Positions 46,136-58,794 of a stretch of 64,000 nucleotides of DNA are shown here, piece by piece. A model generated the notes under the pieces. It searched no databases, was not told the DNA's origin, and saw nothing but the letters and a program-made list of their open reading frames with translations. The DNA is taken from the NCBI GenBank assembly GCA_047967505.1, contig CM106541.1. One strand, written 5' to 3'. Position 1 is the stretch's first letter; each line of letters begins with the position of its first letter. The translations under genes were made by a program, and so were the position numbers. Source of the stretch: Dipteris shenzhenensis (taxonomy: Eukaryota; Polypodiophyta; Polypodiopsida; Gleicheniales).

Positions 46136-48000
46136 AGTGACTTTGTAGGGCAATCAAGAAATAGAGGGCTTGAGAGTGGTTGATGATAGCTTGAGATATC
46201 TTGAAAAGCAATTGACAACTAGAAGCAATACTCTAAGAGCTAATCTATAACATCACCACTCGTGCAAGCTTTGTATTGAGGAGGTTCGCTTTCCCACGAG
46301 ACAAGAAGAACAAGCAATATCATCCAACTCTCATGATTGCACTTTGCTTTATGACTTGTGAAATCAAATATCTCAAGATAAGATTATCGATTTCACTTTA
46401 ATTTGTCTTTATGTCCTTTCCCCCGTAGGTGATATCTTCTAAATGCTCATACAATCCTTGCTTTCAATAAAATTTAAGAAAGGGAAACTTGAGAAGCAAT
46501 TCAGGAAATAAGGTTGATAATAGTATTTTGGTCAAATTGAGCAAATATTTTAATGTCCATTATTTTAACGATGTATGTTTCGAGGACATAGCTTAGAGTT
46601 CACATCAAGAACATTGTTTACTGTGAGCACATCACTTACATTCTCATCCACATAGCATGCAGATTAACATGATCAATATAGCTCAACTAAACTACACCCA
46701 AGCTCATCAGATAAGGAAAAGTCACAAGCTAGAAATTGGAGGCCACGATAATTTGCATGATAGGCACCCAAAGCACAAGGTTCATCTCTCTTATAAAGTT
46801 CGCAAGAATTCGAACACACTGCACAAATGAAGTAAGAGCGCACAAGTTCTCCTTGTTTGCATATCTATCTAGATGGTTCCAAGAACATGCCCAAACTCAT
46901 CATTTGAAAACACAACACAATCTGCGATATTGATTTCATGACAATTGACAACCACAAACTCCGTCACGCATAGCCCATCAACATTATTAGCATAGGCCAT
47001 AAACATTATTTATCATCCGTGACAAAGGCTAGCACTTAACGAGATGGATGAATTCAAGCTAGAACAGCTTGTAAAACTCAGTTTAGTCTCTCCCAAACGA
47101 GCATTTCTAAGCAAAAAATGAATCTAGCTGAAAGGGCAATGCACCCCTTTAGATCGAAAGATTTTATTGCAATATCAGCAAGCCTAACATGGACGAAAAC
47201 TTAAATTTGTATGTGCGCTAACACGGCACGAAGAGATATCTAGATGAATCCAAGCACATGCCCAAAGTCATTCTCTAAAAACACAACATAATGTAGCATT
47301 TCAATCTCATGACAATTGCTCACAAGGTAGAAAACTATACACTCCATCACACATGACAAGGACTAGCTACTATGTCATCCCCACCGACACCATTAGCACC
47401 CAAAAGTGGGTGTGTATTAAAATTTGGGGTGACTAATGGGGAAAGAATGTGGCATGGTTTCCACAACATGAAACCGATATATCCTCTACCAATGTTGGAT
47501 CCATAACATCTTTAAAAACCCAAAACAATCACTCATATGATGTTCCAAATGCATCCATTTATTATGGGATTGATTATATAAGGATGATGATCTGAAAGTT
47601 GGATTCCAATTCTTTCAGGACTCTCTATGTGAGGCAGTGAAGCCTTTGAGGAAAGTTTGCATAAGCCAGAAAAAATTCCTAATCCATACCAAACCTACTT
47701 TGCACCTTTGGATCATCCATGGGAGTAACAAGACCAAAAAACCACCTTGAAACCCAAGACCAATCAAACAATTTCTACATCATCAAATTTGAGACCGAAC
47801 AAATCAGCCTGTAATCCAGGACAGCATTGAGCGATTTCCAGAGGACCTGGTGTTCCACTATCAGTTAACATTGGAGGTTTTTGCCACATCATCGAGAAGC
47901 AGTACAAGGAGAAGCAAGATGTGTAGCTGTACAGTGCTTAATGCATGATCCATGGCAGCCTTGAATGCAGACCAGCAATGCTATCACTTGGGCAGCATCT
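46136..48000. other. AT-rich, no supported gene; one diverged repeat pair
   Basis: Only short open frames occur. A block of about 105 bp near 46866-46970 (TCTAGATGGTTCCAAGAACA, GAAAACACAACACAAT, CATGACAATTG) recurs diverged at 47238-47345. No protein or RNA motif is seen. Confidence 0.5.
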
Positions 48001-48460
48001 TACTGCCACGGGCGGACTCAGAGGCATGACTTGGCTGCCACGTGAGCAGCAGCAGGCGAGCAGCACATGGGACTGACACATGGGCAGAACAGGAACCCAG
48101 CCAATGGGCCCAGAAAGCTTTGCATATAAGGCTTTATACTAGTCATAAGCCCTGGAAACAGACCCAATCAGGAGCCTGGATTGAGTGAGTAGAGATAGGA
48201 GCTTGTCGACCCATTTGGGGTCGGCCTTCTACAGACATCAGGTCGGTCGGCCAGATCTGAAGGGAGTCCTGGGGTTTTGGCTGGAGCCCTCATGGGCGTG
48301 CAGCAAGGAGAGAGAGTACAAAAGTTGGAGCAGATCTCGGTGCTCAGTGATTGCAACCTCTTGCCTGTAGGTAGGTCAGCCGTACACGTGGAGTATTTTG
48401 TGGGTCCCTTTTGTGACAGTTGTTCTAAGCCATGTCCATGTTTTGTGGAGCATGGTAAAT
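48001..48460 (+). other. LTR-like promoter segment, unassigned
   Basis: GC-rich sequence with CATGGGACTGACACATGGGC, a TATA-like GCATATAAGGC (48121-48131) and GGTCGG/GGCC-rich text resembles the LTR X and Y families near 53-55 kb. Ends and partners could not be defined. Confidence 0.3.
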
Positions 48461-49316
48461 GACAAATTTGAGGAAGATCAACAAAGAGACATAAACATTT
48501 CTGATGATTTTCTTAAACTTCAAAGGCAGATTTAAACTTGTGTACTTGCATTCCTTAGTTGCTAGGACTGAAGCGTTCATAAAAACTGGCAGTTGAAGCA
48601 TTAAAACAATAGCAAAATACTTAACACAGCAGACAGCTTGAGACCACCTAAAACACAACTTTCGTGAAGAAAATCTTGTAATTCCAAAAGTTCTGACATA
48701 CGACTTCTATATGACCACTTAACAAGCGAACTGGATAGAAAATGGAAGTGAACATTAAGTGGCTGTCTCTATGAAGACCAAAGTAAAAGAGCACCCTCAA
48801 ACATCTCTACCTACTCCCATGCAAATATCCAAGAGTTACACAGCAAATATTACAAACTCCCAAAACCTTTGGAAATGCTCATATTAACAGTAAGGTTATT
48901 AAAACTTCTTACATGCATCCCTGCTCCACATGCCAGAAAACAAATTTCATGAGGACTGCAAAGTGGTCAATTAATGGATGCAGCAATGCTTTTGACACTA
49001 AATCTTGTTATCAAGAACAATGCGTTTCAACTTTACCAACATCATAACCTCCACGCAATTATAAATCTAAAAAAGACGTGGTAGTAGATGGTATTTGTGA
49101 GCACATTGTTCTGTAGAACTGAGAGGCCAACGGCCATTTAAGAAATGAATTGAAAACCATCCGCCGATCCTGTTATTTTTCAATGGCCATATAAAAGCTT
49201 ACAACACACTCTTAAGAGCATTAAGAAACTATGCCAAAGTACTGTACTCATGATAAGACCTGAAGTTGTACTAAAAGCCATGACAAAAGCTCCTTGATAC
49301 AGGCACATTGCCAAAT
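48461..49316 (-). other. Probable 3' UTR or downstream flank of the WDR5-like gene
   Basis: AT-rich non-coding sequence lies downstream of the WDR5-like stop. No repeats or frames of note were seen, and the poly-A site cannot be placed. Confidence 0.35.
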
Positions 49317-50640
<1,324 letters not shown>

Positions 50641-50769
50641 GGAAATTTGTGAGAAGGGGCTCTGTTTCTTCACGCCTTACTGCCAGAAACTGGCTATTTA
50701 TGCTGCTGAAGCCACGGTTTTTTGCTGGACATCTTCAACGTTTCAGGAGGAGCTCGTCATATAAATGCC

Positions 50770-51260
50770 ATTGCCGTTCGTCAGTCCTCAAAAGGGTGGC
50801 GAAATGCATAGAAAGTGGGCTGGGCGAGACGCCTTTTATATGCAGCCTGAACCCCCTCCTGGTCTGCCACTAGGGCTGGGCAAACAACCCGACCAGCCCA
50901 GCCAACCAGCGAGCTCGCTGGTCGGCCAATTCAGGCTGGATGGGTCGGCCAAATGTGGGCCTTTCCAGCCCCTTTATAGAGAGGCTTTTCCCCCCCATTT
51001 CAGCATCCAGCTAGCAGCCTCCAGCAGCCCCTTTCAGCCATCCAATGGGCGAGGTTTGGGTGTCCTATTTCCGCAGCATTGCTCCATCTCCCGCATGTCC
51101 TAGTTAGGGGAGTGATCTCAGTGCAGTATGCCGATTTGGCAATCATGTATAGATAAAGCAGTATACTATAGTTAGGTAGATATCTGTTGTATTTTATGCT
51201 TCACTTCTTCCGTGTATGATTCATCTAATTTCCACAGAGCTAGTCCCCGCATGTTACAAT
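50770..51260 (+). repeat. LTR Z, plus copy
   Basis: The sequence GGCGAAATGCATAGAAAGTGG, a dyad-rich stretch, TATA-like CCCCTTTATAGAGAGGC (50965) and the tail ATTCATCTAATTTCC, GCTAGTCCCCGCATG recur in reverse complement at 62325-62735. This supports a dispersed LTR family with a plus-strand copy here. The 5' edge is uncertain, because the two copies diverge left of about 50770. Confidence 0.65.
50873..50930. repeat. Dyad cluster upstream of the LTR Z TATA-like box
   Basis: A perfect 18-bp palindrome ACCAGCGAGCTCGCTGGT lies at 50905-50922. Overlapping it to the left, GGGCTGG (50873-50879) pairs with CCAGCCC (50893-50899). TATA-like TTTATAGAG follows about 45 bp downstream. Confidence 0.75.
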
Positions 51261-51723
51261 GAGTGAGCTGACAGCTATGGAGGATGGAAGATGAGAGTGT
51301 GAGAGAGTATAAACCACGAACAAAACTTCTACTACTTTATTTACACGGAGAAAAGCTCATATATAGGCTTAATGTACAAAGCTACACATCTCTAGATCCA
51401 CAATTATCTCCACCTTCCCATGAATATCTGAATTAGCACGAATTCCTCCACCCACCCATGAATCTCTCAATTAGCATGAATCCCTCCACCATCCTTATGA
51501 ATCTGTGAATCAGCCTATTATTGGACCTGCAAGCAAGGCTGTGACCAGTAGCAACAGTGTGCGCAGAATCCAGAACCAGTTTGGAGTAAAGCTGCTGGTT
51601 GGATCAGCCAAAATGACCTTTCCAGCCCCTTTATAAAGAGGGTCCCCCTGCCCCCCCAACCCTTTCAGCATCCAGCTAGCAGCCTCCAGCAGCCCCTTTC
51701 AGCCATCCCATGGGCGAGGTTTG

Positions 51724-53202
51724 TGTTAGAAATCAACCAACAGAGGGTACGCACAGCCGAAGACTGATAGAATAGCGCAGGAGCTCACACAGTAATAAAG
51801 AAACCACCAAAATAATATATTTCCGTCCAAAGCCATGGACACACTACAAAAGAGATAGATCCAGAGTCCCACCACCGGTGTGGTCCTCTGATCTTACCAC
51901 AAGGTCCTCCTCCTATCTGCTGTCCATCTCTAGACTCTAAAACCACATGCTCCACCTTGAGCGTCTGTAGACTCTGTCCAGAATGATCCTCTCCACCTTG
52001 TTGTCTGGAAACCAGCCTAGGTGGGAAGCACTCACTAGCTTAGTCTGCAGTTCTCTTTAGGTCTCCTTCACCTCCTGGGAATAGGCCCAAGGAAGCCCAA
52101 ACTTCTACTCCTGTTTGCTGTAGATCTGCTGCTCCAAATGATGTCAAATGAGGGCCTGGAGGCCCTCCTTCTATAGCCCCCAAGGGCTGCTGACAAAAAC
52201 CGACCAGGCAGACCTAATCTGGCCGACCAGGTCTGCCAGATTAGGTCCATCTCTAGACTCAAACCCACGTGCTCCACCTTGAGCGTCTGTAGACTTTCTG
52301 TCCAGAATGATCCTCTCCACCTTGTTGTCTGGAAACCAGCCTAGGTGGGAAGCACTCACTAGCTTAGTCTGCAGTTCTCTTTAGGTCTCCTTCACCTCCT
52401 GAAAATAGGCTCAAGGAAGCCCAAACTTCTACTCCTGTCTGCTGTAGATCTGCTGCTCCAAATGATGTCAAATGAGGGCCTGGAGACCCTCCTTCTATAG
52501 CCCCCAAGGGCTGCTGACAAAAACCGATCAGGCAGACCTAAACCGGCCGACCAGGTCTGCCATAAATGCCCCTTTGGGGCTCTCTTTTGCAGGGCCTTTT
52601 GGCCCACACTTCGAGGCAGGGGTACAGCCCCTATGCAGGCCTGCCTGGCTGTCATGTGTGGGCTATAAATATGCCACCCCAGGGTCAGTCCCTTGCAGCC
52701 CTCCTTGCTGCTGCTCCTGCCCACCTAGGTGGGTGCCCACTCTCCAGCCCAAAATCTGCTACACATCTGCGATTATCCATCCTGCACATCCCGCCATAAT
52801 TGCACCTCTGCCAGGCCCTTCTCCAGCGCCATACAGAGCCATACACCCTGCAGTTACTAGGCTGCATATATTCTTGTTTATGCCTCTTTATGGCTGAGTG
52901 CTTTTGAGCCTTGGATCAGCCAGTTTATTTGGAGACCTGATTGGTCTGGACAACACTATATTTTTTTGTCTTGCACAAGAGAGACAGGGGTGAAAAAAAT
53001 CTCTCGACTCAAAGCCACAAATGGTATCATCACAGAAAAAGACATGGAGGAGTTTGAAGAAATAGTCTCAAGGCTTAATAGCAAAGATGCTAATAGGGGG
53101 AGGAGATGAAACCAAAGAAATACTGAGAGTATATTCATCCACTAAATGTGGGAAAACTGAGCTCAAGGTGAGCACAAAACATCCCTCAAATCTAAGATAA
53201 AC
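51724..53202 (-). mobile_element. LTR X copy inserted in the tandem duplication
   Basis: The left edge TGTTAGAAATCAACCAACAG matches the terminus at 62819 and, reverse-complemented, the LTR X end at 60951. The first 840 bp is LTR X in minus orientation. It carries its own tandem duplication of 323 bp (51922-52244 and 52245-52567) with TATA-like text on the minus strand in both copies. The last 250 bp (52960-53202) does not match other X copies and may be another insertion. I found no clean target duplication. Confidence 0.65.
51922..52567 (+). repeat. 323-bp tandem duplication within LTR X
   Basis: GTCCATCTCTAGACTC starts both units (51922 and 52245). The two agree almost base for base through CTGCTCCAAATGATGTCAAA and GGCCGACCAGGTCTGCC, with scattered changes, so the duplication is younger than the LTR insertion. 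Confidence 0.9.
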
Positions 53203-53745
53203 CCTACTTCCACAGCATTGCTCCATCTCCCGCATGTCGTAGTTAGGGGAGTGGTCTCAGCGCAGTTTTGTATGCCGATTTGGCTATCATGTATAAATAA
53301 AGCAGTGTACGGTAGTTAGGTGAATCTCTGGTGTCTTTTATGCTTGATTTCTTCCGTGCATGACTCATCTAATTTCCGCACAGCTAGTCCCTGCATGTTA
53401 CAATGAGTGAGCCGATAGCTATGGAGGATGGAAGATGAGAGTGTAAGAGAGTATACACCACAAACAAAACTTCTACTACTTTATTTACATAGAGAGAGAC
53501 TCATATATAGGCTAAATGTACAAAGCTACACATCTATAGATCCACAATTATCTCCACCTTCCCATGAATATCTGAATTAGCACGAATTCCTCCACCATCC
53601 CATGAATCTCTCAATTAGCATGAATCCCTCCACCATCCTATGAATCTCTCAATCGGCCTATTATTGGACCAGCAAGCAAGGCTGCGACCAGCAGCAACAG
53701 TCTGTGCAGAATCCAGAACCAGTTTGGAGAAGAACTGCTGGTTGG

Positions 53746-54301
53746 GGCAGAGGAGGAACTAGGCACAATCATCAGGGCTGCCATGCTGCAGCTAGGGGGC
53801 CCTTTGGGCCAGATAAAGTCTACAAGACTGTTGGCAGACTGTCTACATGCTGGTCGGGAATTTCAGAGGGCTTCCAAGACCTATAAAAGGGCCCCCAGCC
53901 CCTACTGGGGCCCATTCTATTCTACAAGGTCTCTATTCTGGGCTAACTACCAGGGCAGCAGAGAGAACAAGGATCACCCTGTAGATGATCTGCACAGTCT
54001 GCAGATAACCTACAGGTGAAAAGCAGTACCCTGCAATTAGGGCTTACAGGTTATCAGGTTGGCTGCAGGTCCAGAACTGCAAACAGATCTGAAGTTTGTG
54101 GATCACTCATCTACAGGTCTTCATCAGGAAGAGCAGCAGCAGCGAGTGTCCACGTAGCACCACTACCTGAAGCTCTAGGAGAGCATACAGGCTGAGAATG
54201 TTTTGAAAGTGCCACAAGAAGGTAGGAGAACAGTCCTAGAGTCGCAGGGATCCATCTCTAGGCTGCACCCTACTACTAGATATTGGCACAGGCGTGTGAC
54301 A
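53746..54301 (+). repeat. LTR Y candidate
   Basis: A TATA box CCTATAAAAGGGCC (53880) lies mid-segment, and the segment ends GGCGTGTGACA at 54301. The following TTCCCTCCTGCT would be a purine tract on the other strand, so orientation is ambiguous. No second copy is in the window. Confidence 0.4.
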
Positions 54302-55151
54302 TTCCCTCCTGCTTAAATTCTGGATGATGATAACTGTTGAGGGACTAAATGAATCTGCCAAGCGAACGTGATCTTGATAACCACAAACTGCTGCTCGAAA
54401 CTTGATTGTCCTCCCAATGAGCTGGGGAATAACAGTCTGGCACTGGGACTGATCTGGTACCGCTCCAAGAGGCTGAGGAACAAATGCTCCACTATGATAA
54501 CACGGCGGCTCAATAAAAACTCCTGAGAATCAGTATTGCCGCGAAGACTGGAAACCGAAGTATTGAGACTAGTCATCCCACCAGGCTACTACTGCGAACT
54601 CCTGATCCTCGAGTGGTATGGCACTCTGATAAGCTCCTAGAAATATGAACTGCATGCTAACCTCGTGAACTGACTGGGCTGCTGATGTGGAGGCACTGCA
54701 CTCTGTAAGGAAAATGGGATCAAACTGGCTACTAACTGTTGGCATGCACTCTCCCCACTGTGGAAGATCCACTGACATAGAAATGCTGGTGCCACATCAG
54801 GAACTGCTGGGGTGATGATAAAGCCACTGAATCTAGGCAACCAAAACTAAAAATCAGGTAACTCCAGAAATTAGAATACTCACATGCACTCCTGGAAACT
54901 GTGATACTGTTGTCTGCATGAATGTGGAGAGGGAAAGCTGGAATACACCTGCCTCCTTTGCAAGTGTGATACCAGCTGACGGTGCCACCCTCCTAAAATC
55001 TGGAGCTGTGTATATAAATGTCTCCCGAAAAACCTGAGTGATGCCAGGAGCTGTTAAAACTGTAGATGTCTCTTTAAGAGACTCTGAGAGAGATGAAACT
55101 GTGGATGTCTCCCAAAGCAGCTGAGAGGCATCTGGCACTGCAGAGCACCCC
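54302..55151 (-). other. Non-coding interior of an LTR element
   Basis: Open minus-strand frames here are short and Ser/Thr/Gln-rich without domains. Words such as CTGATG, GGCACTGCAGAG and GATGTCTCCC recur irregularly and also appear at 61060-61090. This looks like the repeat-rich, non-coding interior of a large non-autonomous element, shared with 60952-62160. Confidence 0.45.
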
Positions 55152-55819
55152 TGTTGGAATGGTCACCTCCCCATCTATAAGCCCCCATATGAGGAGAGCA
55201 TGGGGGAGGTAGACCTGGAGATATTGGGGCTGTCACATGGGCAGCACATGAGCTGCCATGTGGGCAGCTGTCAAAGCAAAAGACAGGCGTACGGCCTGCA
55301 ACAGGGCCCTGTGAAGGGCGTGCTGATGTCAGCTGATGTACCGACCTGTACAGCCTGCACACGTGGCTGGAGAGAGCCTGGCAGAGGGCAGGAGCACATG
55401 GCGCAGCATGGCAGGGCAAGGGCACCTGCAAGAACGGCCTGTTGATGGCGGAACAGTTGTAGCCATCCATCCCTAGAAGGACTCAAGGGTAGGGCCCTAT
55501 ATGGGTTGCCCTTAGGGCCTGGCAGCAGCCCAAGAGAGCCGCCCCAGGTCGGCCAATCAAGGGCTGTCTGGAGGTCGGTTTATAGACTATAAAGTCAGGT
55601 AGGGAGGGGCAGTCTGGTCGGCCCATATTCCCCTACCAGGTCAGTTTTTTCCAGCCCCCTTGGGGCCTATATAAAGAGGCCATTGGGCCTCATTCATTCA
55701 TCACTTGGAGCAGCCCTCAGGACAGCAGACCAGAGCAGCAAAGGGGGAGCCTTAGGCCTACATTCAGGAGGACAAGGTGACCTAGGCAAAGCTGCAGACT
55801 GAGCTAGAGTGGCAGCCCA

Positions 55820-57113
55820 TGAAACTGTAAACTCTCGCTCTCATTTCTCTCAGAAATCTTACTCGTAAAGAACAGCAAAGACACTCTCTTTTCTCTCCCT
55901 CTCCCCCTCTCTCAACAGAAACACTAGGGCCCAAGACAATCGTCGGGCTGGACCCCCCCCAAAGGTTTTTATTACTTGAGAGAATACTGAGTACATGAGT
56001 TCAGCGTAGAAGCTGTACAGACAAATTCAAACGTGAATGAATCATTACATGAACTCTCAAGCTCTCCTTCTTGGCAACAAGCCACTTGTCTTTTTCTACT
56101 TTACTTTCCTAATTACATGCCACTAAGGGCAACTCTAAGGCCTTCGAAGCACTTGGTCACGCGAACCGCCTCCTAGACTCTTGTTAGGCTCCTGTAGCGC
56201 TTAGGAAAATAACTCTTCCTAGTACCTACAACAGTTAATTAAAGCACACCACCATGGCACCCATTAATTGTTAGCGCTTTGCATGAAAATAACACACTGT
56301 GGACTAATTCTGGGCGTCCCCATTGAACACATGTGCACACATAACAAATATAAAAATATATTTATTCTCGGGTCGACTGAAGTCAATGCTCTTGATCATA
56401 ATTAAGGGCTTTGACCAAGGGTCGAGGCACCTTAATTATAGTCAAGTCTCTCCAACTAAAGTTGGCACAACTCTCCAACCGAAGTTGGCACATCTTGGTT
56501 AACCGTAGTTAACCCTCTTGGCGCATGCCAAGTCTCGTTGACCGAAGTCAACATTCTCTGACCGTAGTCAGCTCTGTAGTTCTCTGATTAACCGCACTTA
56601 ACCCTCTTGGTAATAAACCAAGTCTCCCCGACCGAAGTCAGGTTTACTTGACCAGAGTCAAGTATCTTTGACCGTAGCCAATTTTTTGACCATTAAAAGA
56701 ACTCTTTGACCATAATTAACACATATGAAAACTCTTTAATTATGATCAAATAAATGGTCAACTGTACTTTGACTTATGATATTTACATTGTGGTGACATG
56801 TAGTTAACCCTCTTGACGCATGCCAAGTCTTGTTGACCAAAGTCAACACTCTCTGACCATAGTCAGCTCTATAGTTCTCTGATTAACCGTAGTTAACCCT
56901 CTTGGTAATAAACCAAGTCTCCCCGACCGAAGTCAAATTTACTTGACTTCGGTCAGATTTACTTGACCAAAGTCAAGTATCTTTGACCGTAATCAATTCT
57001 TTGACCATTAAAAGAACTCTTTGACCATAATTAACACACATGAAAACTCTTTAATTATGATCAAATAAATGATCAACTGTACTTTGACTTGGGATATTTA
57101 CATTGTGGTGACA
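55820..57113 (-). repeat. 3' LTR of the chromodomain element
   Basis: This LTR of 1294 bp reads TGTCACCACAATG at its start (57113) and TTTACAGTTTCA at its end. The U3 side (56373-57028) is filled with 20-bp-phased dyads and includes a tandem duplication of about 300 bp (roughly 56505-56803 and 56804-57113). An AT-rich TATA-like region (56343-56368) follows the array in the direction of transcription. Confidence 0.9.
56373..57034 (-). promoter_or_regulatory. Phased array of compensating inverted repeats (W-box-rich U3)
   Basis: Short dyads recur with centres near 56379, 398, 418, 437, 458, 481, 505, 524, 544, 564, 594, 614, 634, 654, 674, 692 and 712, then 56819, 839, 859, 889, 909, 929, 949, 969, 989, 57007 and 57027. 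Exact arms include CCAAC/GTTGG (twice), GGTTAAC/GTTAACC, CTTGGC/GCCAAG, GTTGAC/GTCAAC, CTGAC/GTCAG, CTTGGT/ACCAAG and ACTTGAC/GTCAAGT, with spacers CGAA, CGTA, CATA, CAAA, GCAT or AATAA. TCTC-like linkers separate many of them. TTGAC or GTCAA occurs over twenty times; TTGACY is the known WRKY W-box. The position, upstream of a TATA-like region in U3, suggests an enhancer, which is inference. Confidence 0.85.
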
Positions 57114-57125
57114 TCCCCTCGGCTT

Positions 57126-58310
57126 CTATTCAGTTGACCTCAATTGAAAAGCTTCCTTGTAAACATCCAAAAGCTGTGGATGATCGGATAACATGTCTTC
57201 ATCCATCCACTTGGCATCTAATGCCGTATAATTCTTGAATTTTACAAGATACCTGTAAAGCTTCTTGCCCTGAGGGCCTTTGCGTACAGTATGGTACACA
57301 ATCTGCTCTGGCTGAAGAACCTCCTCCAGCTCATCCACTTCTGGTGGATCCTCTGATACTGGCTCTGTAGGCTCTGGTCCCTGGAATTTCTTTAGGAGGC
57401 TCGCATGGAATGCATTGTGAATCCTCCAATGCTCTACCAATGCTAATCTGTATGCAACCTCATTTATTCTTTCCATCACCCTGAAAGGGCCATAGTACCT
57501 GGGAGATAACTTTGCATACACTTTATGTTTGCCTTTAAACTTGCGGAGCCTAGCTTTCTCAAACTTTAAAAGTACCCAATCCCCTTCCTTGAGATTTAAC
57601 TGTCTCCTATGCTTGTCTGCAGCTCTTTTATGCTTCTCTTGAGACCTTTCAATTGCTGTCCAGACTTGACTATAAGCTGTCTCGAGGTCTCTCACAAACT
57701 GATCAACTACCAATATTTCATCCTTGGTCCTCAAGATAGGTGGCAGAATCACCTTCCCATAAATAACCTCAGCTTTCCCTGTAGAGCTGTGTATTGTATT
57801 ATTGTAAGCAAACTCTACCAATGGTAGCTACTTTTCCCAGTCTGAACCTTGGTCACCCACATAGCATTTCAGCATATCCAATGCTGTCGAATTCGCTACT
57901 TCACTTTGATCATCTGTCTGGGGATATCAAGAAGAAGAAAAATTCAGATTCGTCTCCATGTTATCAAATAAAGCTCTCCAGAATAGACTAGTCATTTTGG
58001 GATCTCAATCATTGACAATGGACTTAGGCATACCATGATGCTTAAAGATCTGTGCCATGAAAAGCTTAGCCATATGATCTGCCTTTATGGTTTTGCGAAC
58101 CGGAATGAAATGAGCTTGCTTGCTGAATCTATCAATGATAGTCCAAACTCCATCATTCCCTGACTTTGATCCTAGCTAATCAAAAATTAAGTCCATTGTA
58201 ATACTTTCCCACGGTGCCTGAGACTCGGGAAGAGACATAAGTAGGCCAGGTGCCTTCTGTCTATCATACTTCACTTTTTGACACGTAAGACATTTAGTAA
58301 CAAACTAATG
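57126..58310 (-). pseudogene. Integrase with chromodomain
   Basis: The open 231-codon frame (57821-57126) carries the integrase end MVEFAYNNTIHSSTGKAEVIYGK, the GPF/Y module SPRYYGPFRVMERINEVAYRL and a C-terminal chromodomain (EEVLQPEQIVYHTV, YLVKFKNYTALDAKWMDEDML). Upstream, to 58310, the catalytic core is readable with stops: ITMDLIFD, VWTIIDRFSKQAHFIP, GMPKSIVND then DPKMTSLFW, and PQTDDQSEVANST. A stop stands next to the second Asp. Confidence 0.9.
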
Positions 58311-58755
58311 TATATCTTTCCGCATCCCTGGCCAAAAGAAATACCTGCCACGTGCTAGAGTTGTTGCTGTAATTCCTCTATGTCCAACATAGGGAGGTGC
58401 ATGGCATTCCTCCAAAATCTTTATCCTCATCTCTTGGGTGATGCATAGGCAGTCATCTTTCATTAGATACCCATCTTTCAGGGAATAGCGACTCGTGGAC
58501 TGCCCCTCTTGCATTTGCTGTAAAATCTCGCCAAAATCTCCATCATTAGCATATTGCTCCCTCATGCCTTCCAGGTCTTGATGATAAGCAGTAGTAAGTA
58601 GTCACATTGTTGACCTGGGGTCTTCGGGACAAGGCATCTGCCACTCTATTCCGAATTCCAGGGGTATGGACAATCTGAAAATGATACATTGACAGCATAT
58701 TTGCCCATTTCATATGCTTCTCTGAAAGTTTTGTCTGAATTAGAAAATATCTCAA
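58305..58755 (-). pseudogene. RNase H end and integrase zinc domain
   Basis: The 58755 frame reads TKLSEKHMKWANMLSMYHFQIVHTPGIRNRVADALSRRP, the typical end of Ty3 RNase H. The 58565 frame reads CITQEMRIKILEECHAPPYVGHRGITATTLARGRYFFWPGMRKDI, the HHCC zinc-binding start of integrase. They overlap by about 20 bp in different frames, so one small shift separates them. RNase H sequence begins abruptly near 58760. Confidence 0.88.
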
Positions 58756-58794
58756 ACTTTTCTTTCTTTCTTTTTGTGGACAGTAACTAGATGA

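Larger units (their letters stand above)
50943..53745 (+). repeat. 660-bp tandem duplication, second copy interrupted
   Basis: Copy 1 spans 50943-51605. Copy 2 starts at 51606 with the same GGCC...TTTCCAGCCCCTTTATA text, runs to 51723 (GGCGAGGTTTG), is interrupted by 1.48 kb (51724-53202), and resumes at CCTACTTCCACAGCATTGC to end at 53745. The outer parts agree at about nine positions in ten, including AATGAGTGAGC(T/C)GA and TGAATATCTGAATTAGCACG. The duplication therefore predates the inserted element. Confidence 0.8.

Noticed and set aside
52472-52897. Pro/Cys-rich 141-codon frame in LTR X
   Set aside because: It lies inside an LTR promoter region and overlaps the 323-bp duplication; other copies of the LTR do not keep the frame open.
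55054-55470. 138-codon minus frame, Cys/His/Pro-rich
   Set aside because: It spans the border between an LTR and an element interior, with no metal-binding pattern of a known family.
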